DNA of 64,000 bases from Ailurus styani (GCA_002007465.1 LNAC01000233.1:1-64000), one strand, 5' to 3'; positions 1 to 11,430 are shown, counted from the stretch's first letter. Made by a program: numbers and translations. The notes: generated by a model from the sequence alone, not told the origin.

Positions 1-62
1 GATGATTCACAGACCTGTACCCCTTGGGCAAATAATAAAAATAAAATTAAAAAAAAGAAAAG
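1..62 (+). mobile_element. LINE-1 3' end (carnivore type), cut by window edge
   Basis: The first bases match the terminal 3' UTR of carnivore L1 elements: a GATGATTCACAGACCTGTACC motif is followed by an A-rich tail. Only the last part of the element is in the window; the body lies upstream. The match is to a recalled consensus. No coding capacity is present here. Confidence 0.7.
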
Positions 63-89
63 AGAACATATAGGAGTCATAGAGAATTG

Positions 90-143
90 TTTATGCTTTA
101 GCTTTTAGCTTTTAGCTTTTAGCTTTTAGCTTTTAGCATAAAC
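90..143 (+). repeat. AGCTTTT heptamer microsatellite flanked by inverted 9-mers
   Basis: Five to six tandem copies of a 7-bp unit (TTTTAGC/AGCTTTT) occupy roughly 97-137. The array is bounded by GTTTATGCT at 90-98 and AGCATAAAC at 135-143, which are exact reverse complements. The array could therefore sit in the loop of a short stem. Confidence 0.9.
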
Positions 144-399
144 TCAGGGTGAAGAAACCAAAACCTAATGATCATGGGAAAGCTAGAGAGGGAATGGGTT
201 CAAAATCATTCTGGAAGATGATCTGACAAGACATGGTAACAAATCAGTTTTGAAGTATATGGGGATTTTTCTAATTAAATGACAGGTACTTACAATGCAT
301 TAATTGATTTATGGAATATAAGTGGAGGGGCAGAGTGGAGGAGGGGTGGCAAAAACTCCGTGTTCTATGCTATTTAGCTAAAGTATGTGATTGCATTTG

Positions 400-680
400 G
401 AACACTGCTAAGGAGAGATGCCAGAAATGGAGATCAAGTTAGATTTGAGAACTTTTTTGGCATAATTTAAGCTATATGAAAGGAGTATGTCACGTAAGTA
501 GAGAGCAGAACAGAAATAAGAAAGAGCTGAGGACAAAGTCCTAAGGACAACAATATTTCAGAGGCAAGATGAAGAAAATGAGCAAACAAAGGAGATTGAA
601 AAAGCCAGTCACCAGACAAGTAGGTGAGAGTGAGTGCTGCAGTGGATGTTTATAGAAGTTTTAAGAAATGGGCATACTCA
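400..680 (-). repeat. L2 LINE fragment, decayed
   Basis: The stretch matches the antisense strand of L2 coding sequence, best around the CAAAGGAGATTGAAAAAGCCAG segment and the preceding GAGGACAAAGTCC. Divergence is high, as expected for this ancient mammalian family. Boundaries are approximate and no frame survives. Confidence 0.5.
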
Positions 681-689
681 ATAGCTTCT

Positions 690-1900
690 AGAGGAAAGTA
701 AGCTCCCCTAAGGGGGCACCATGCTCACTGACGCAGTCAGGTAAGGAGGGCAGTTCATTGTAATCTTAGCTCAGGGTCATAGTGTTTCTTAAACTGCATT
801 TAAAAAAAAACTTTTATAGATACTTTAAAAACAATGGTGCTCAAACAGTATATTATATATTTGGAACAGGGTAGCAAGGACACTTGAAATATTGTTCAAA
901 TGAAATTCAGAAGCAAGTTTTACCTCTCGTACTACTAACCAGAATGGGGCATTTTGATCACTTTGGTTTGATTTTTGACATGGAATCCTTGACCTAAACC
1001 AATAAGAAAAAGCAATATACTTTAGTAAAGCTTGACAAATACACAGACGGAAATCTTCCTATACCAAATGAATGGAAAAGTGAAAAAGACATTGTTAATC
1101 TCCCCATGGTAGTTCTACTGCTGTTCATATTACTGCTTCATATTGTCTTAAGCTCAGTAAATGGTGACTGGCAACAAATTCATTCCCACATCCTTTCTCT
1201 GAGGAAGGCCCATAAATTAGAAGAGAGAAGGAATGTGGGAGATCATTTAAACTGGGGTTGGTAACAATTCTAAAAATTCTTTTGCTGCTATTTAGATATC
1301 TGATGGTGAAATGTCATGGTCTTTGGGCTGAGGGGGAGCACTCTGGCAAAATCCAATCATCTAATATAGGCCCAGACGGAATCTCAGGAGCACTAATATC
1401 TTTTATTTTCTCTTTTCTTTCAGTTGAACCGTTAACCAGGATACCCCATTCCCTGGCCCTGTCAGATAAGAAAATTCTTTGTAGTTAATTACAGTAAGAG
1501 CTTAACCATTTAAAATATCTTAAAAGGTGATAATTATCCTCATTACCCTGAGGACTCACCTACATTTCAGACAAGCACTTGGCAGTGGGTGCTGTAATTG
1601 GGGCAGGGCTCTAGCATTTGATGAGCTCGAGATTGGATAGTGGGGTTTCTGATACACACATTTAGTTTCCAAGGTGACACAGAATGTGCTAAGGAATTGA
1701 AAGGAGCTGTGCTTCTTTTTTTAAACAGCAGAAACTCAGAACTGTGGTGGCCAGTTCAGGGAATGAAGGGACAGCAATGGGCCACTTAGGAAAGGCAAGT
1801 GAGGAAAAGGCCTCATGAAGTGTCACACACTGAGGCAACATCTGATGTACAGTGGTTCTGTTAATTTCCTTAAGAAGCATTTCTGTAAGGTAAATTCATC
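690..1900. other. No recognisable gene or repeat
   Basis: Moderately AT-rich sequence without a family I can name. A 76-residue open frame at 1258-1488 lacks any recognisable domain and is within chance expectation. The segment ends at the A-tract preceding the first SINE. Confidence 0.5.
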
Positions 1901-1947
1901 TTTTAAAAAAGGTACGTACTAAAAAAAAAAAAAAAAGGTATGTACTT

Positions 1948-2058
1948 GGAGCACCTGGGTGGCTCAATCAGTTAAGTGTCTGCCTTCAGCTCAGGTCATG
2001 ATCCCAGGTCCTGGGATGGAGTCCTATGCCAGACTTCCTGCTCAGCGGGGAGTCTACT

Positions 2059-2096
<38 letters not shown>

Positions 2097-2126
2097 ATAA
2101 ATAAATAAAATATTTTTTTAAAAAAA
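1948..2126 (+). mobile_element. CAN-type SINE (tRNA-Lys-derived)
   Basis: The head GCACCTGGGTGGCTCAATCA carries the A-box, and GGTCCTGGGATGGAG is the B-box region. A long (TC)n tract at about 2059-2094 leads into AATAAATAAATAAAAT and an A-tail. Target-site duplication GGTATGTACTT occurs at 1937-1947 and 2127-2137. The TCAGTTAAGTGTCTGCC subtype points to an older caniform insertion rather than a young mustelid one. Confidence 0.93.
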
Positions 2127-2139
2127 GGTATGTACTTTT

Positions 2140-2980
2140 AGAGGGCACAGCATTTTCTGTTGCAATTAAATGTAATGTGCAAATATGAAGAATCATGGTA
2201 AAATTTCCATATGGCTTTAACAGCTACACTATTACTTTAGTGTTTTGCTGCTATCCTCATTAAAGTTGACTTTTTCTCAATAAGATGGGATGTTTGCATT
2301 TTCAGATGTGATGACGAACAATATTTAGAACTCACTAATTTACAAAGAGCTAGGGAAATGTGGCATATTCTAAAGCTATTAATGTGTGTACCTTTCTCAA
2401 ACTTATTTTTACCATATGTTTTGTAAGCCAATACTCTCACACTCTCTTGATATGTGTAGCACATCACTCTCTATAAAAGTTGCATTTAACTCATATATAG
2501 TTCTTCATCACCAGCTACAGACTACCCATAGAATAGAGTTGGGGAGTAAACCTAGAGAACAAACACCAATAATAGTACATCTCTTGAGGGGGTCTTGGTA
2601 ATATTAATAAATGCGAGAAATTCACTTTGTAACTTATAAGATGTCGAGGAACACAACTGGATCACTGCAGGATTTATTGGTCCATTTCATTGTATGCAGT
2701 TTTTTTTATTATTTTTATTTCTATGAATAAACATTGCATCTTTAAATTGGGACTTTATAAAATGTAAAACATTCTATATGGAAGTCATAAAATGATGTCA
2801 TTATTTGACAATAACCTATCCATGTGTAAGTCCAATGTCTGGTCCAGAGTCCAAAGACATCATCTCTAATCCAAATGTATCTTTTCTTCATCACGTTTGT
2901 TTCTTCATCATGTTTTCTTCCTTTTATTAATACACAGAGAGCATCTACAGTTCAGAACATACGTCTTTTTTAGATCCTTT
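2140..2980. other. Unassigned AT-rich sequence
   Basis: Single-copy-looking DNA with short T-rich runs. Overlapping 71-76 residue frames on both strands at 2237-2601 have no known motif. I see no gene, RNA or mobile element here. Confidence 0.45.
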
Positions 2981-2984
2981 GAGT

Positions 2985-3305
2985 TATTCCTTCATTATTT
3001 TGCTTAAGTCTTCTCCATCCTTCAAGGATAAGTTCAAATGACTTACCCAGCAAAGAAGCCTTTTTAGATTACCTCAAGCATTATCTTTCTCTAGCACTTG
3101 CCTCCAATCTCTGATAGCTTGTTTGTATGCTTACATTATAACACTTGTTTCTCATTTTATGTAATTGTCTACTCTCTAGCACATTCTTACCAGACATCAG
3201 GTTATTTGAGAGTAGAGATTCTTTCTTGCTCATCTTTATATCCCAAGTGTTTATCTGAGTGTGGCACAGGAAGTCAGTATTTGGTTATGAATGAATGAAT
3301 ATTTG
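2985..3305 (+). repeat. L2 LINE 3' end
   Basis: The order of segments follows the L2 3' region: a diverged 'lagging protein' tail, the CTCTAGCAC motif, a GAGAGTAGAGATTCTTTCTTG block corresponding to the usual 'gagggcagggactttgt', then TATATCCCAAGTG and the terminal GAATGAATGAAT repeats. The overlapping 66-residue frame is a chance frame within this repeat. Confidence 0.7.
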
Positions 3306-3417
3306 TGTTAATGATTTAAGAAGGCTATCTACTGGGAGTTCTGTTTTTTCAAAATTTCATGGGGAGATTTTAGGAGAAGTTCTTAGAATATAGAGCTATC
3401 TTAGTAAGGAAGAAATT

Positions 3418-3529
3418 GAATAGATAAAAAAATACAAGAATATCTAGAAGGACTATTACTAGTTAGCAATGCAAAAACAGTAGGTATCAGGAACAATATA
3501 GAATCTTTGTCGAACTTGAGCTTTTTTTT
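3418..3529 (+). repeat. Left arm of an interrupted inverted repeat
   Basis: About 105 bases here reappear in reverse complement at 4082-4185 with only a few mismatches and one roughly 10-base indel around 3478-3488. The shared core includes AATACAAGAATATCTAGAAG and GTTAGCAATGCAAAAA. The arm does not resemble any transposon family I know. Confidence 0.9.
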
Positions 3530-3616
3530 AAAACTTTATGTGTTTTACGTATTTAGTACATATGTGTTTAAGTACATATGTATAATGTACATATGTATTA
3601 TGCACATATACACATA

Positions 3617-3651
3617 TGTATTTATGTACATAATTAATGTACATAAATACA
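3617..3651. repeat. Perfect AT-rich palindrome, 15-bp arms
   Basis: TGTATTTATGTACAT (3617-3631) and ATGTACATAAATACA (3637-3651) are exact reverse complements separated by five bases. They lie in a wider 3540-3690 block rich in ACATATGTA units. The structure could extrude as a cruciform. It sits between the arms of the larger inverted repeat. Confidence 0.95.
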
Positions 3652-3891
3652 CATGTATTTATGTATGTAAAGATTTTATGTATTTATGTAAGATTTTATG
3701 TAGTCAGAGAGAGAGACTGAGAAGAATCTGAGACTGTAAGAGGTTAAAACAGCTTTTCTGATAAGTGGCAAATCCACAGTTTAAACAAAGGATTTCACTG
3801 GACTCTAGGGCCAATGTTCTTAGCCTACTGGCCCTACCACCTCTTTGATAAATGGTGCCTTACTTCTACTTCTATAAAAGCTCAAGTTCAA

Positions 3892-4081
3892 GGGACACCT
3901 GGGTGGCTCCATCAGTTAAGCATCTGCCTTCGGCTCAGATCATGATCCCAGGGTCCTGGGATTGAGTTCCTGCATCAGGCTCCTTGCTCAGCAGGGAGCC
4001 TGCTTCTCCCTCTGCCTGCCGCTCCCCCTACTGTGTTCTCTCTCTCTCTCTCTCTCTCTGACAAATATGTAAAATCTTAAA
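3892..4081 (+). mobile_element. CAN-type SINE inserted at the edge of the right inverted-repeat arm
   Basis: The element has the head GACACCTGGGTGGCTCC, a complete B-box region, a (TC)n block near 4038-4060 and an A-tail. Duplicated target AAAAGCTCAAGTT / AAAAGCCCAAGTT lies just before 3892 and at about 4086-4098. The duplicated bases correspond to the end of the 3418-3529 arm, so the SINE landed in an already existing inverted repeat. Confidence 0.93.
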
Positions 4082-4185
4082 AAAAAAAAGCCCAAGTTTG
4101 ACAAAGATTCTATATTGTTCCTCTTTTTGCATTGCTAACTAGTAGTAGTCCTTCTAGATATTCTTGTATTTTTTTAAATCTATTC
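4082..4185 (-). repeat. Right arm of the interrupted inverted repeat
   Basis: This is the reverse complement of 3418-3529. It keeps CTAGTAGTAGTCCTTCTAGA and the TTGCATTGCTAAC block and ends where the left arm begins. Mismatches are few, so the copy is younger than the surrounding ancient repeats. Confidence 0.9.
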
Positions 4186-4239
4186 CAACGTGTAAATTTG
4201 GGGGGTAGGAGACAGAAACATACAGAGCATAGCAAGGGA

Positions 4240-4320
4240 TGATTAATAAGATAAATATCATATGAAATACTTATCAAAATGCCTGGCACATGCTAAGTGC
4301 TAAATTTTAGCTATTATTCT
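4240..4320 (+). repeat. MIR SINE 3' fragment
   Basis: ATGCCTGGCACATGCTAAGTGC followed by TTTTAGCTATTATT matches the conserved 3' end of MIR. The upstream half is too decayed to place. Confidence 0.55.
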
Positions 4321-5420
4321 TTTTATGTATGATTTTACCTTCCATCCTATTTCTGCTCTTTTGGGTTTTCAAACATACATATCTGAGGCTAAAATTAATA
4401 TGGGTATCCATGTGTAACCACTCATTTAAAAATATATTTTAAAATATTTTGGATATTGTAAGTGTTTAGATTTTAGCAACATGTCAACACCATCTCATAT
4501 ATTGTATTGGGAGAGATAAGAACAGGAGCAATGAGCTAGACCGAAACTCTCATCGTCTAAAATGGTTTTTGTAACTGTAGGCACACTTTGCCCTGTTTTT
4601 ACTGTCTGGAAAATAGAGACAAAAAATTGAAAGCTCAGTACAGATAGATTGTAAGAAATAGCAAGAAGGAAAAATGAAAATGAAGCACTTAGTTTTCTTT
4701 GAAGTGTTGCAAGGTGGTATATTTTAATTATGTTCTTTACACAAAATAAATAGCAAAAAGCAGTCAATAAACTTAAGGACATAATTCATGTAATTTAAAC
4801 TTGGCCAGAAAGTATGGTCTGAGACAAAATGCAGATTGAAGCTTTAGCATTGCCCCTTTGTGAATATTTCCCAGTGCCTTGAGTGAATAATTAACGCAGT
4901 GACCTCCATCAGCAGGTGGCAGCAAGAGCAGATATGGGGTCAAGTAGCAAGGACATTGTTTTCTAACTCAGGGATGCTGAATATCTGCACCATCAGATTG
5001 TCATATCTTCAGTAAATGAGGAATAATCAACCTGCTTCCAGTTACCTCAGAGTTGTCTTAAGAATTAATACAATAATGATAAGATTATACACATCTCTCT
5101 TCTTTGTAGAGAAAGCAGGGATAGAAACAGAGTGAGATAAAGGGAAATCTCCCCCAGGAGCTAGAGTGAGAGGGACTGCAGTGGAAGATATTACAAATAA
5201 GCATGAACCAGAAGTTTAGTTACATGATGCTGGGCTTAATCACCAGGCAATAGACATTCATAAGTATTTATGAGAAGATCTGAGATGCTAACAGAAGGCT
5301 CAGTCTTCCCATCAAGTCACAATGGTAGGGAGTTGCTGTGGAAAGAAGAAGGGCTCAAAGGAAGGTGGGCCTGCACAGCAGCCCTGCTTTGGTGAATTAC
5401 TGGGAGCTCTCTGTCCTTGC
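4320..5420. other. Single-copy-looking sequence with a possible CTCF-like core
   Basis: No transposon family is evident. TCAGCAGGTGGCAGC at 4909-4923 resembles the CTCF core apart from its first base, but a motif alone does not establish a site. The 95-residue frame on the minus strand at 4495-4782 has no recognisable domain. Confidence 0.4.
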
Positions 5421-5424
5421 TGGT

Positions 5425-5550
5425 GTCAACATCTTTTTAAGTAAACTGGGGATCATAACGTTCAACTTAATGGGAGGCTGTGAGAATCAAAAGGGATAAT
5501 GCACATACAGTGTTTAACCTGCAGTAAGCAGCCTGTAAATATAGGTCATT
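5425..5550 (+). repeat. MIR SINE, 3' half
   Basis: AAACTGGGGATCATAA, then GTGAGAATCAAAAGGGATAATGC, then a degenerate CAGTAAGCAGCCTGTAAAT follow the order of the MIR core and tail (AAAATGGGGATAATAA, GTGAGGATTAAATGAGATAATGC, AGTAAGCGCTCAATAAAT). Confidence 0.7.
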
Positions 5551-5559
5551 GTTAATCCC

Positions 5560-7640
5560 TTGGGACTGGGTGTTTCCAGTGCCCTGTCCTTTTCCTCATT
5601 GTTTATACTTATTCTTACTAAGAAACTACACAGATCACCGAGGTTCCTTAGCAGAGTTTATCATTTCCTATTACCATCAGTCAACACTCCCTGTCTATTT
5701 TGCTAGAAGAAAAGGAGATACATTAAATGTCCAAGGAATAGTATTTTGGGTTAAGTTCTTCAAGTTGGTAGAAAAACTTATTATAAATCTATTGACCTAA
5801 TCCCTGACCATGTTGACTTCATCATTGCTTGTATCTCTCGTTACTTTTCAGTTAGCATCTACTATTAGGAAAGTGTACTGGAAATGAAGGAAGGAAACCT
5901 CACCCTCCTTTTTCTCTCACAAAATCTACTTTAAATATGAAAGTTTTGCTTTTATATGTTTTTAGCAGGATATATTGTGGACTTATTTTAAATGGAATGT
6001 ACTTATGACAGTATTACAAATGCCATTCAAAAACACCCTCTAACTTGGATGGTGGGATTTTACTCAACTTATATAACTTGTGAAAAATGCACTCATATTT
6101 TCAAACTGAGATGTATATGAGGATAATCATGTATGTTAAAAAAATCTAGATAGAACTTAAGTAATTTTCATGGTATACTATTTGGCATACTTGAAGTCCT
6201 CCTATAAAAATGTAATTTTGAGGGTGCCTGCTCTTAAACATCTACTCTGCCTTCTGTTAAAGCAGTCCCACTGCCATGTTCTTTTTGAGGAAAGAAAAAA
6301 AGACAATAATGCAGTGTGGTGGTAGTGTCAGTTGAGATGGCCTGCCTTCCCTGAGCCAAGGCATGAACATGTGGCCTAAAGCAAACTGATTGGATTCAGT
6401 CTCCTGTGATTTTGAAACATGAATAAAATAATGCCAATGTAGGGGGGACAATGGGAGCGAATTTATCTAACTGTCAGTATCCTGACAATTAGGTAATTCC
6501 ACTTACTTCATTATGTCACTGAGGACCAAATTGTCTATTTTATTTCCATATTCATAGGGTATTTATAGACTTATCTTGTTCAGCTGCCTCCTCCTGTGGT
6601 CTCAAGATGGACGCTTAGCTCCCAGTTTCACAACACAATACAACTCTGTAGACTGGCAGTTTGATCAAGGCTCAGCTAGACAGCCCACCTCTGCTGCAGT
6701 GGCGCCCGCTGAGCTTCATCATGTGGCAAAATACATAAATACATATCAACTATAATTATACTGCTATAGATTTGCAAATATTCTGATTTGGTATTTCATA
6801 AATCTGTGAAAATATCCCAAATACAACACTCTACTAATTTGCCGTCATCCCTTTTGAAGTTGTTCTTCAGTAACAGAGAATACTTTCAGTGACATTTTTG
6901 GTAGCAATTTTGGAGGGAAGAGAAAAACATCTTTTTTCTATCAGTCAAAAACTCCCTTCCTGTATCTTATTTTATGTTTCCCTTCATACAGATTCCCCTC
7001 CAACTATAACAGCTATAGCTAAAACTGTTTGATGCTACACTGGGATTTTGCTTTTTCACTCTCTTGTGCCCACTTATGTCTAAGATAAGGGGGTCTTCAT
7101 TAAATATTTGTTGAATTAATAATTAAAAATAGGTTAAATGACAAAAGGCAATTGGTATGATACAAGCAGTAGAGAGCAGTTACTATAAACAACAACACTG
7201 ACATGGGCATGATTCCTGCAAAAGGAGAGGAAATGTATAGTTGAGATTTAGAAAAATGAGGGACCGCAGGATATGAGCTGCATATTAAAATACTACTATC
7301 TTGGGATTCATAAGACTTGGCTCCAAGGGTTATGAGGATCACTCAGGCACATATCTTGACAGTGAACAATCAACATTTTTTGTTGTATTTTTTTGTATGG
7401 TACAAAATTCATTCAGGCAGCACTGTCCTTGGAGAAAACGAAAGTAGATACTGTCTCTACTCATGGTGCAGTCCAATAGGAATTATATTAAATTTGTAGT
7501 CTTGTAGCAATAGAAAGACCCAAATTTAACTTTCAATCGAACTTGTTCATTTTAAATGATAAGATTAAAGTATGGAGAGGTTCAACTAACCTGTACTATT
7601 TTAATAGAGTCTACTAATGACTTATTCCTGTCATCTTAAA
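5560..7640. other. No recognisable gene or repeat
   Basis: Two kilobases of unassigned sequence. Open frames of 60-83 residues on both strands (5549-5800, 6257-6451, 7100-7342, 7317-7499) overlap one another and show no family motif. The segment at 6590-6730 is locally more GC-rich but I cannot name it. Confidence 0.45.
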
Positions 7641-7644
7641 TCAT

Positions 7645-7805
7645 TTGCACATGTTACCTTATTTAATGCTCTCAACAATTCTATGACCTGAGTCCCAATT
7701 TATGTATCAGGTAAGTGAAATTCAGCAAGGCTAAGTAACTTGTCCAAGGTCACTGCTGTGCTTCTCATCAGCGATAGGGCCCAGCTCTGTTGACTTCCAG
7801 CCTAG
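7645..7805 (-). repeat. MIR SINE, antisense
   Basis: The block GCTAAGTAACTTGTCCAAGG followed by TCACTGCTGTG and CAGCTCTGTTGACTTCCAGCC is the reverse complement of the MIR core (GACCTTGGGCAAGTTACTTA). The preceding CCTTATTTAATGCTCTCAAC also fits. Confidence 0.8.
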
Positions 7806-7809
7806 TACT

Positions 7810-10280
7810 CACTCCACAGCACTGACAACCAGTACCTGGACCTCTGAAACAGCCTACATGGGAATCTGGAGCCCAGGAATTGGGCAGAAAGGTTTGGGTG
7901 GCCTCTATGTGTAGGTTAGAACACATGATTATATGCTGTTATTAAGACTATCATGTCATATTAATTTAACAGCTTTTAATAATATGCTTAGTGTTTACAA
8001 ATGTAAACGTAAATGGCAAGGGAGAAAATCATGAAACTATACCTGATGAAATAAGCTATTTTAAGCTAGGCCAGTAATTGCATTCAGATCAGGATGAAAA
8101 ATAGCTGACATGCCTAATGTTGCATAACCAGGTCGGTAGGGGGCAAGGAATATCAGGATTAATACCTACAGTATCCTTTTCTGTTTCTCTCTAAATAAGG
8201 TTGAGAGCACAGAGAATAAAGGTATGGCCAGGGTGTTCCTACGAGGTCATGAGAGACTGACGGGGCTCCTACAGAAAGAGCCAGAACTGCATGGGAAAGA
8301 GTGCCATTAGCTGTCATCTTATCCACTGATTCTGGTTAATACATAAAATGTCTGCAATAAGTTCATCAGAAAGCCTCTCCAGTATTCTGTGTTCAAAGCT
8401 AGGATTATTCATTAATTCATTTGTGCATGCATCTATTCAATTTGTTATCATGATTGAGCTCATACGATTGGTAAGTTGCAATTATGTGAAAGAAATATGG
8501 CAAATGTTCTGAAAGACTACCAGAGATGTCCTTTCAAAGAAACAGAGTCAGAATATGTTGAAATATAATTAGAGTAGATTAGACTAACTTTAGTTCCTCC
8601 TCTTTCTAGAAATAGAAGCTTCATTTTTCCCCATTGTTTTGTGTAATTCGTTTCCTAGCCAGAAATGTTTTATTTTTGTTCAATGGCCTCTAATTTACCA
8701 GCCTCTTTTTCAAGACAGCATTTCCTAATATCTTAATAACTACAATGGAATGGCTATACTCTGCTTAATGGACATGAGCTTTAAAAAATAATGTCATTTC
8801 TGAACACTTAATGAGATTCACAATTAAGAAGGCATTGAAGTTCAAGGTCTTAAAAAAAAAGACATTTTCCTAATCATAACGTAGCCATCTGAGTTAGTAA
8901 TCCAAGTAGTGTTTTTCTTCTAATTTATAGCTCAAAGATATGAATGTACTCCTATTCCTTCCTGACCTTGAAATGATTCAAAATAAGAAAATCTGTTTGA
9001 CTGCCAACCCAGAAAACTACTATATGTGTATGTGTGTGTTCATGGGTATGTATATATTTCTATAAAATACTAAATATAGTATAGCATATATGATACAGAT
9101 AAACTATACCTATGTCTAAATACAGTAAGCTGTATCTGTATTTAGAGTAAACTGTATCTGTATCTATATGTATCAAACAATATATATGTATAAATAGGTA
9201 TACTATATATACATATATAGTGGTTTGTCTGATAGTTGTCTAACAGCCATTTCACATATTGAATCATGTCAATCATAAGATATTGTATCTATATCTCCTA
9301 TACTATATATAGTATAACATTTATGCCTACATCTATTATGATACATAGTACAGATAATAGTAGTATAGATACATATTAATAAGATAATTTGTGAAGAAAA
9401 AAATCACAATTTTTAAAAATGAATCAACACATATAGGAATTCTGTTTTTAGTGTAGACTAGATTAGTAATAGTGAAAAGGCTGACTATATTTATTTTCTG
9501 TTTGAGAAATAAAAAGAACTGAAACAATCCTTTTAAAATTATGCCCAATGGAATACATGTTCTTAGGCAGTTACTGTGAGTATATTCATGGTAACTTTCT
9601 ACTTAGGGAGCTCGCAGAGATTGCAAAGGTCTGTCTCCAGTCCTTCAAGAAGCCTGACTAGAATAGACTCCTGCTATGGGGAAAAAAAAATCCTTTCTGC
9701 TAATCCTGCTAGTCTGGATCTACACAGGATCTTGGAGGTAGGAACTTTGAATGGAAAGTCCTGTCCCCAGGAATTGCCTTCCTACTATAAGAGGCTTATT
9801 CTAATTTGTAGAGGATCCTAAATACCTCATCCAGGACAAATATCATTCCTATCAAAATACCCAAGAGATAAACTCAAATTTGAGCTAATATCTAGCTGTC
9901 TTCCACAGTGGACACAGGACTTTACTGTTTTGGACTTCTCTTCAGGTTCTCAGCCAGCTTGGGCTTATTATCTACAAAAGTCTTAGCATTAAGCTTGGTA
10001 GCACTTTGGCACACATTGCTTAAAGCATTTGGTTGTGTGGTTAACATTATAAATGGCTACTACTTTTTAAATATATTGTTGCTCGGTTACTTTTGATTTT
10101 TAGAATGGTGCCAGAAATTTACTGTGCTATTAAAATGTATGTATGGAATGAGAGTAGCACTTAGACAGGGACATTTTTAGAATAATACATGAAATACATG
10201 CCTAAAGTAGGATCTCTGGGTTTTGCCAAAGAAAGATAGTGAGTCATAATCCTTTTTCTTGAGTATTGTAATGTTCCTTA
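7810..10280. other. Unassigned sequence with AT-rich palindromic tract
   Basis: No gene or known repeat is evident. From about 9020 to 9380 the DNA is dominated by ACTATATATAG, GTATCTGTATCT and TATATGTATA units, including an 18-bp perfect palindrome TATACTATATATAGTATA at 9299-9316. Frames at 9576-9821 (81 residues) and 9908-10096 (62 residues) have no domain I recognise. Confidence 0.45.
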
Positions 10281-10569
10281 AAAATTGTTTTTTTATTTCT
10301 GCATCCTACAGTTTCTGTCATCATCTTACTTAACTTCACTTTAAACACAGTGTTTCTATTATTTCATTCTTTTCCCCCACAGATTCCTCCAATGAAATAT
10401 AAACTTTTCAAATTAGTATATTCAGTTGTTCTGCCCCTGCCTCATTCCAAACTCTCCAGCACATACACACACATACAGGGCATCAAAGCTCTTTGACTTC
10501 TTTATATTCCTTCCCCTAAATGCCTTATTTAGTTATCATAGTCAATCTATTCTTCATCATGTACAAGTG

Positions 10570-10650
10570 GAATCTGTCAGTTACTGCTACATAAAAAATA
10601 ACCTCAAAACTTCAGTGGCTTACAATAGTAAGCATTGTTTTTCACCTCCT
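10570..10650 (-). repeat. Possible MaLR-type LTR fragment
   Basis: GTCAGTTACTGCTACATAA, then CTCAAAACTTCAGTGGCTTA, resembles the antisense 3' end of MaLR LTRs (TAAGCCACTAAATTTTGGGGTGGTTTGTTA). The match is short and decayed, so the call is tentative. It fades out before 10720. Confidence 0.35.
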
Positions 10651-11078
10651 AAGTTAGTGAGTTGGCAGGAACTGAACTTGAGGCTACAATCACTGCAATG
10701 GATCATTTTTACATGTCTCTAACCCTGGCCCTGGGATTATCAGGCTAGCTGGCATATTTTTCTCATAAAATGGCAAAAATACAAGAAAATAAGCCCCATT
10801 GTATAAAGTCACTTCAAGCCTCTGCTTGTGTGAAAACTGCAGTCAATACATTGCCTGGTTAGGTTCCCTGTCAAAGTTTAGTGATACCAAAAGATACGAA
10901 AACACATTAAAAAGGCAATAGGATAAGAAACTACAAAATAGATAGATCTACAGAACAACCAGAAAACAATGAACAAAATGCAATAGTAAGTCCTTCCCTA
11001 CCAGTAATTACTTTAAATGTGAATGGATTAAATTCTCCAATTAAAAGACACAGAATGGCTAAGGGATTAAAACAAATA

Positions 11079-11233
11079 GTGGTGTCTGGGTGGCTCAGTC
11101 AGTTAAGCATATAACTCTTGATTTCAGCTCAGGTCATAATCTCATGGTTGCAATACTGAGCCCCACATCAGTCTCTGTACTGGGCATGGAACCTGTTTAA
11201 GATTCTCCCTCTCCCTCTTCCCCCCCCCCAAGA
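11079..11233 (+). mobile_element. CAN-type SINE, older subtype, in L1
   Basis: The head is GTGTCTGGGTGGCTCAGTCA and the tail region AAGATTCTCCCTCTCCCTC, which belongs to the older 'TTAAGATTCTC' subtype. Target duplication AAAACAAATA is at 11069-11078 and 11234-11243. Diverged B-box and short A-rich tail. Confidence 0.88.
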
Positions 11234-11430
11234 AAAACAAATAAACAAAACAAAATCCAACAATATGCTGCCTATAAGAGACCATGTTAGCCTTAAAGAC
11301 ACATGTAGACTGAGAGGGAAGGGATGGAAGAAGACATTTCAAACAAATGGTAACCAAAAAAAAGAAAAGAAAAGAAAAGAAAAGATAGCTATACTTTTAT
11401 CAGACTAAATAGTCTTTAAGCTAAAAATGG

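Noticed and set aside
11345..11385. AAAAGAAAAGA pentamer run as a SINE or L1 tail
   Set aside because: It lies inside L1 ORF2 sequence with no target duplication; it is a simple A-rich repeat expansion within the element.
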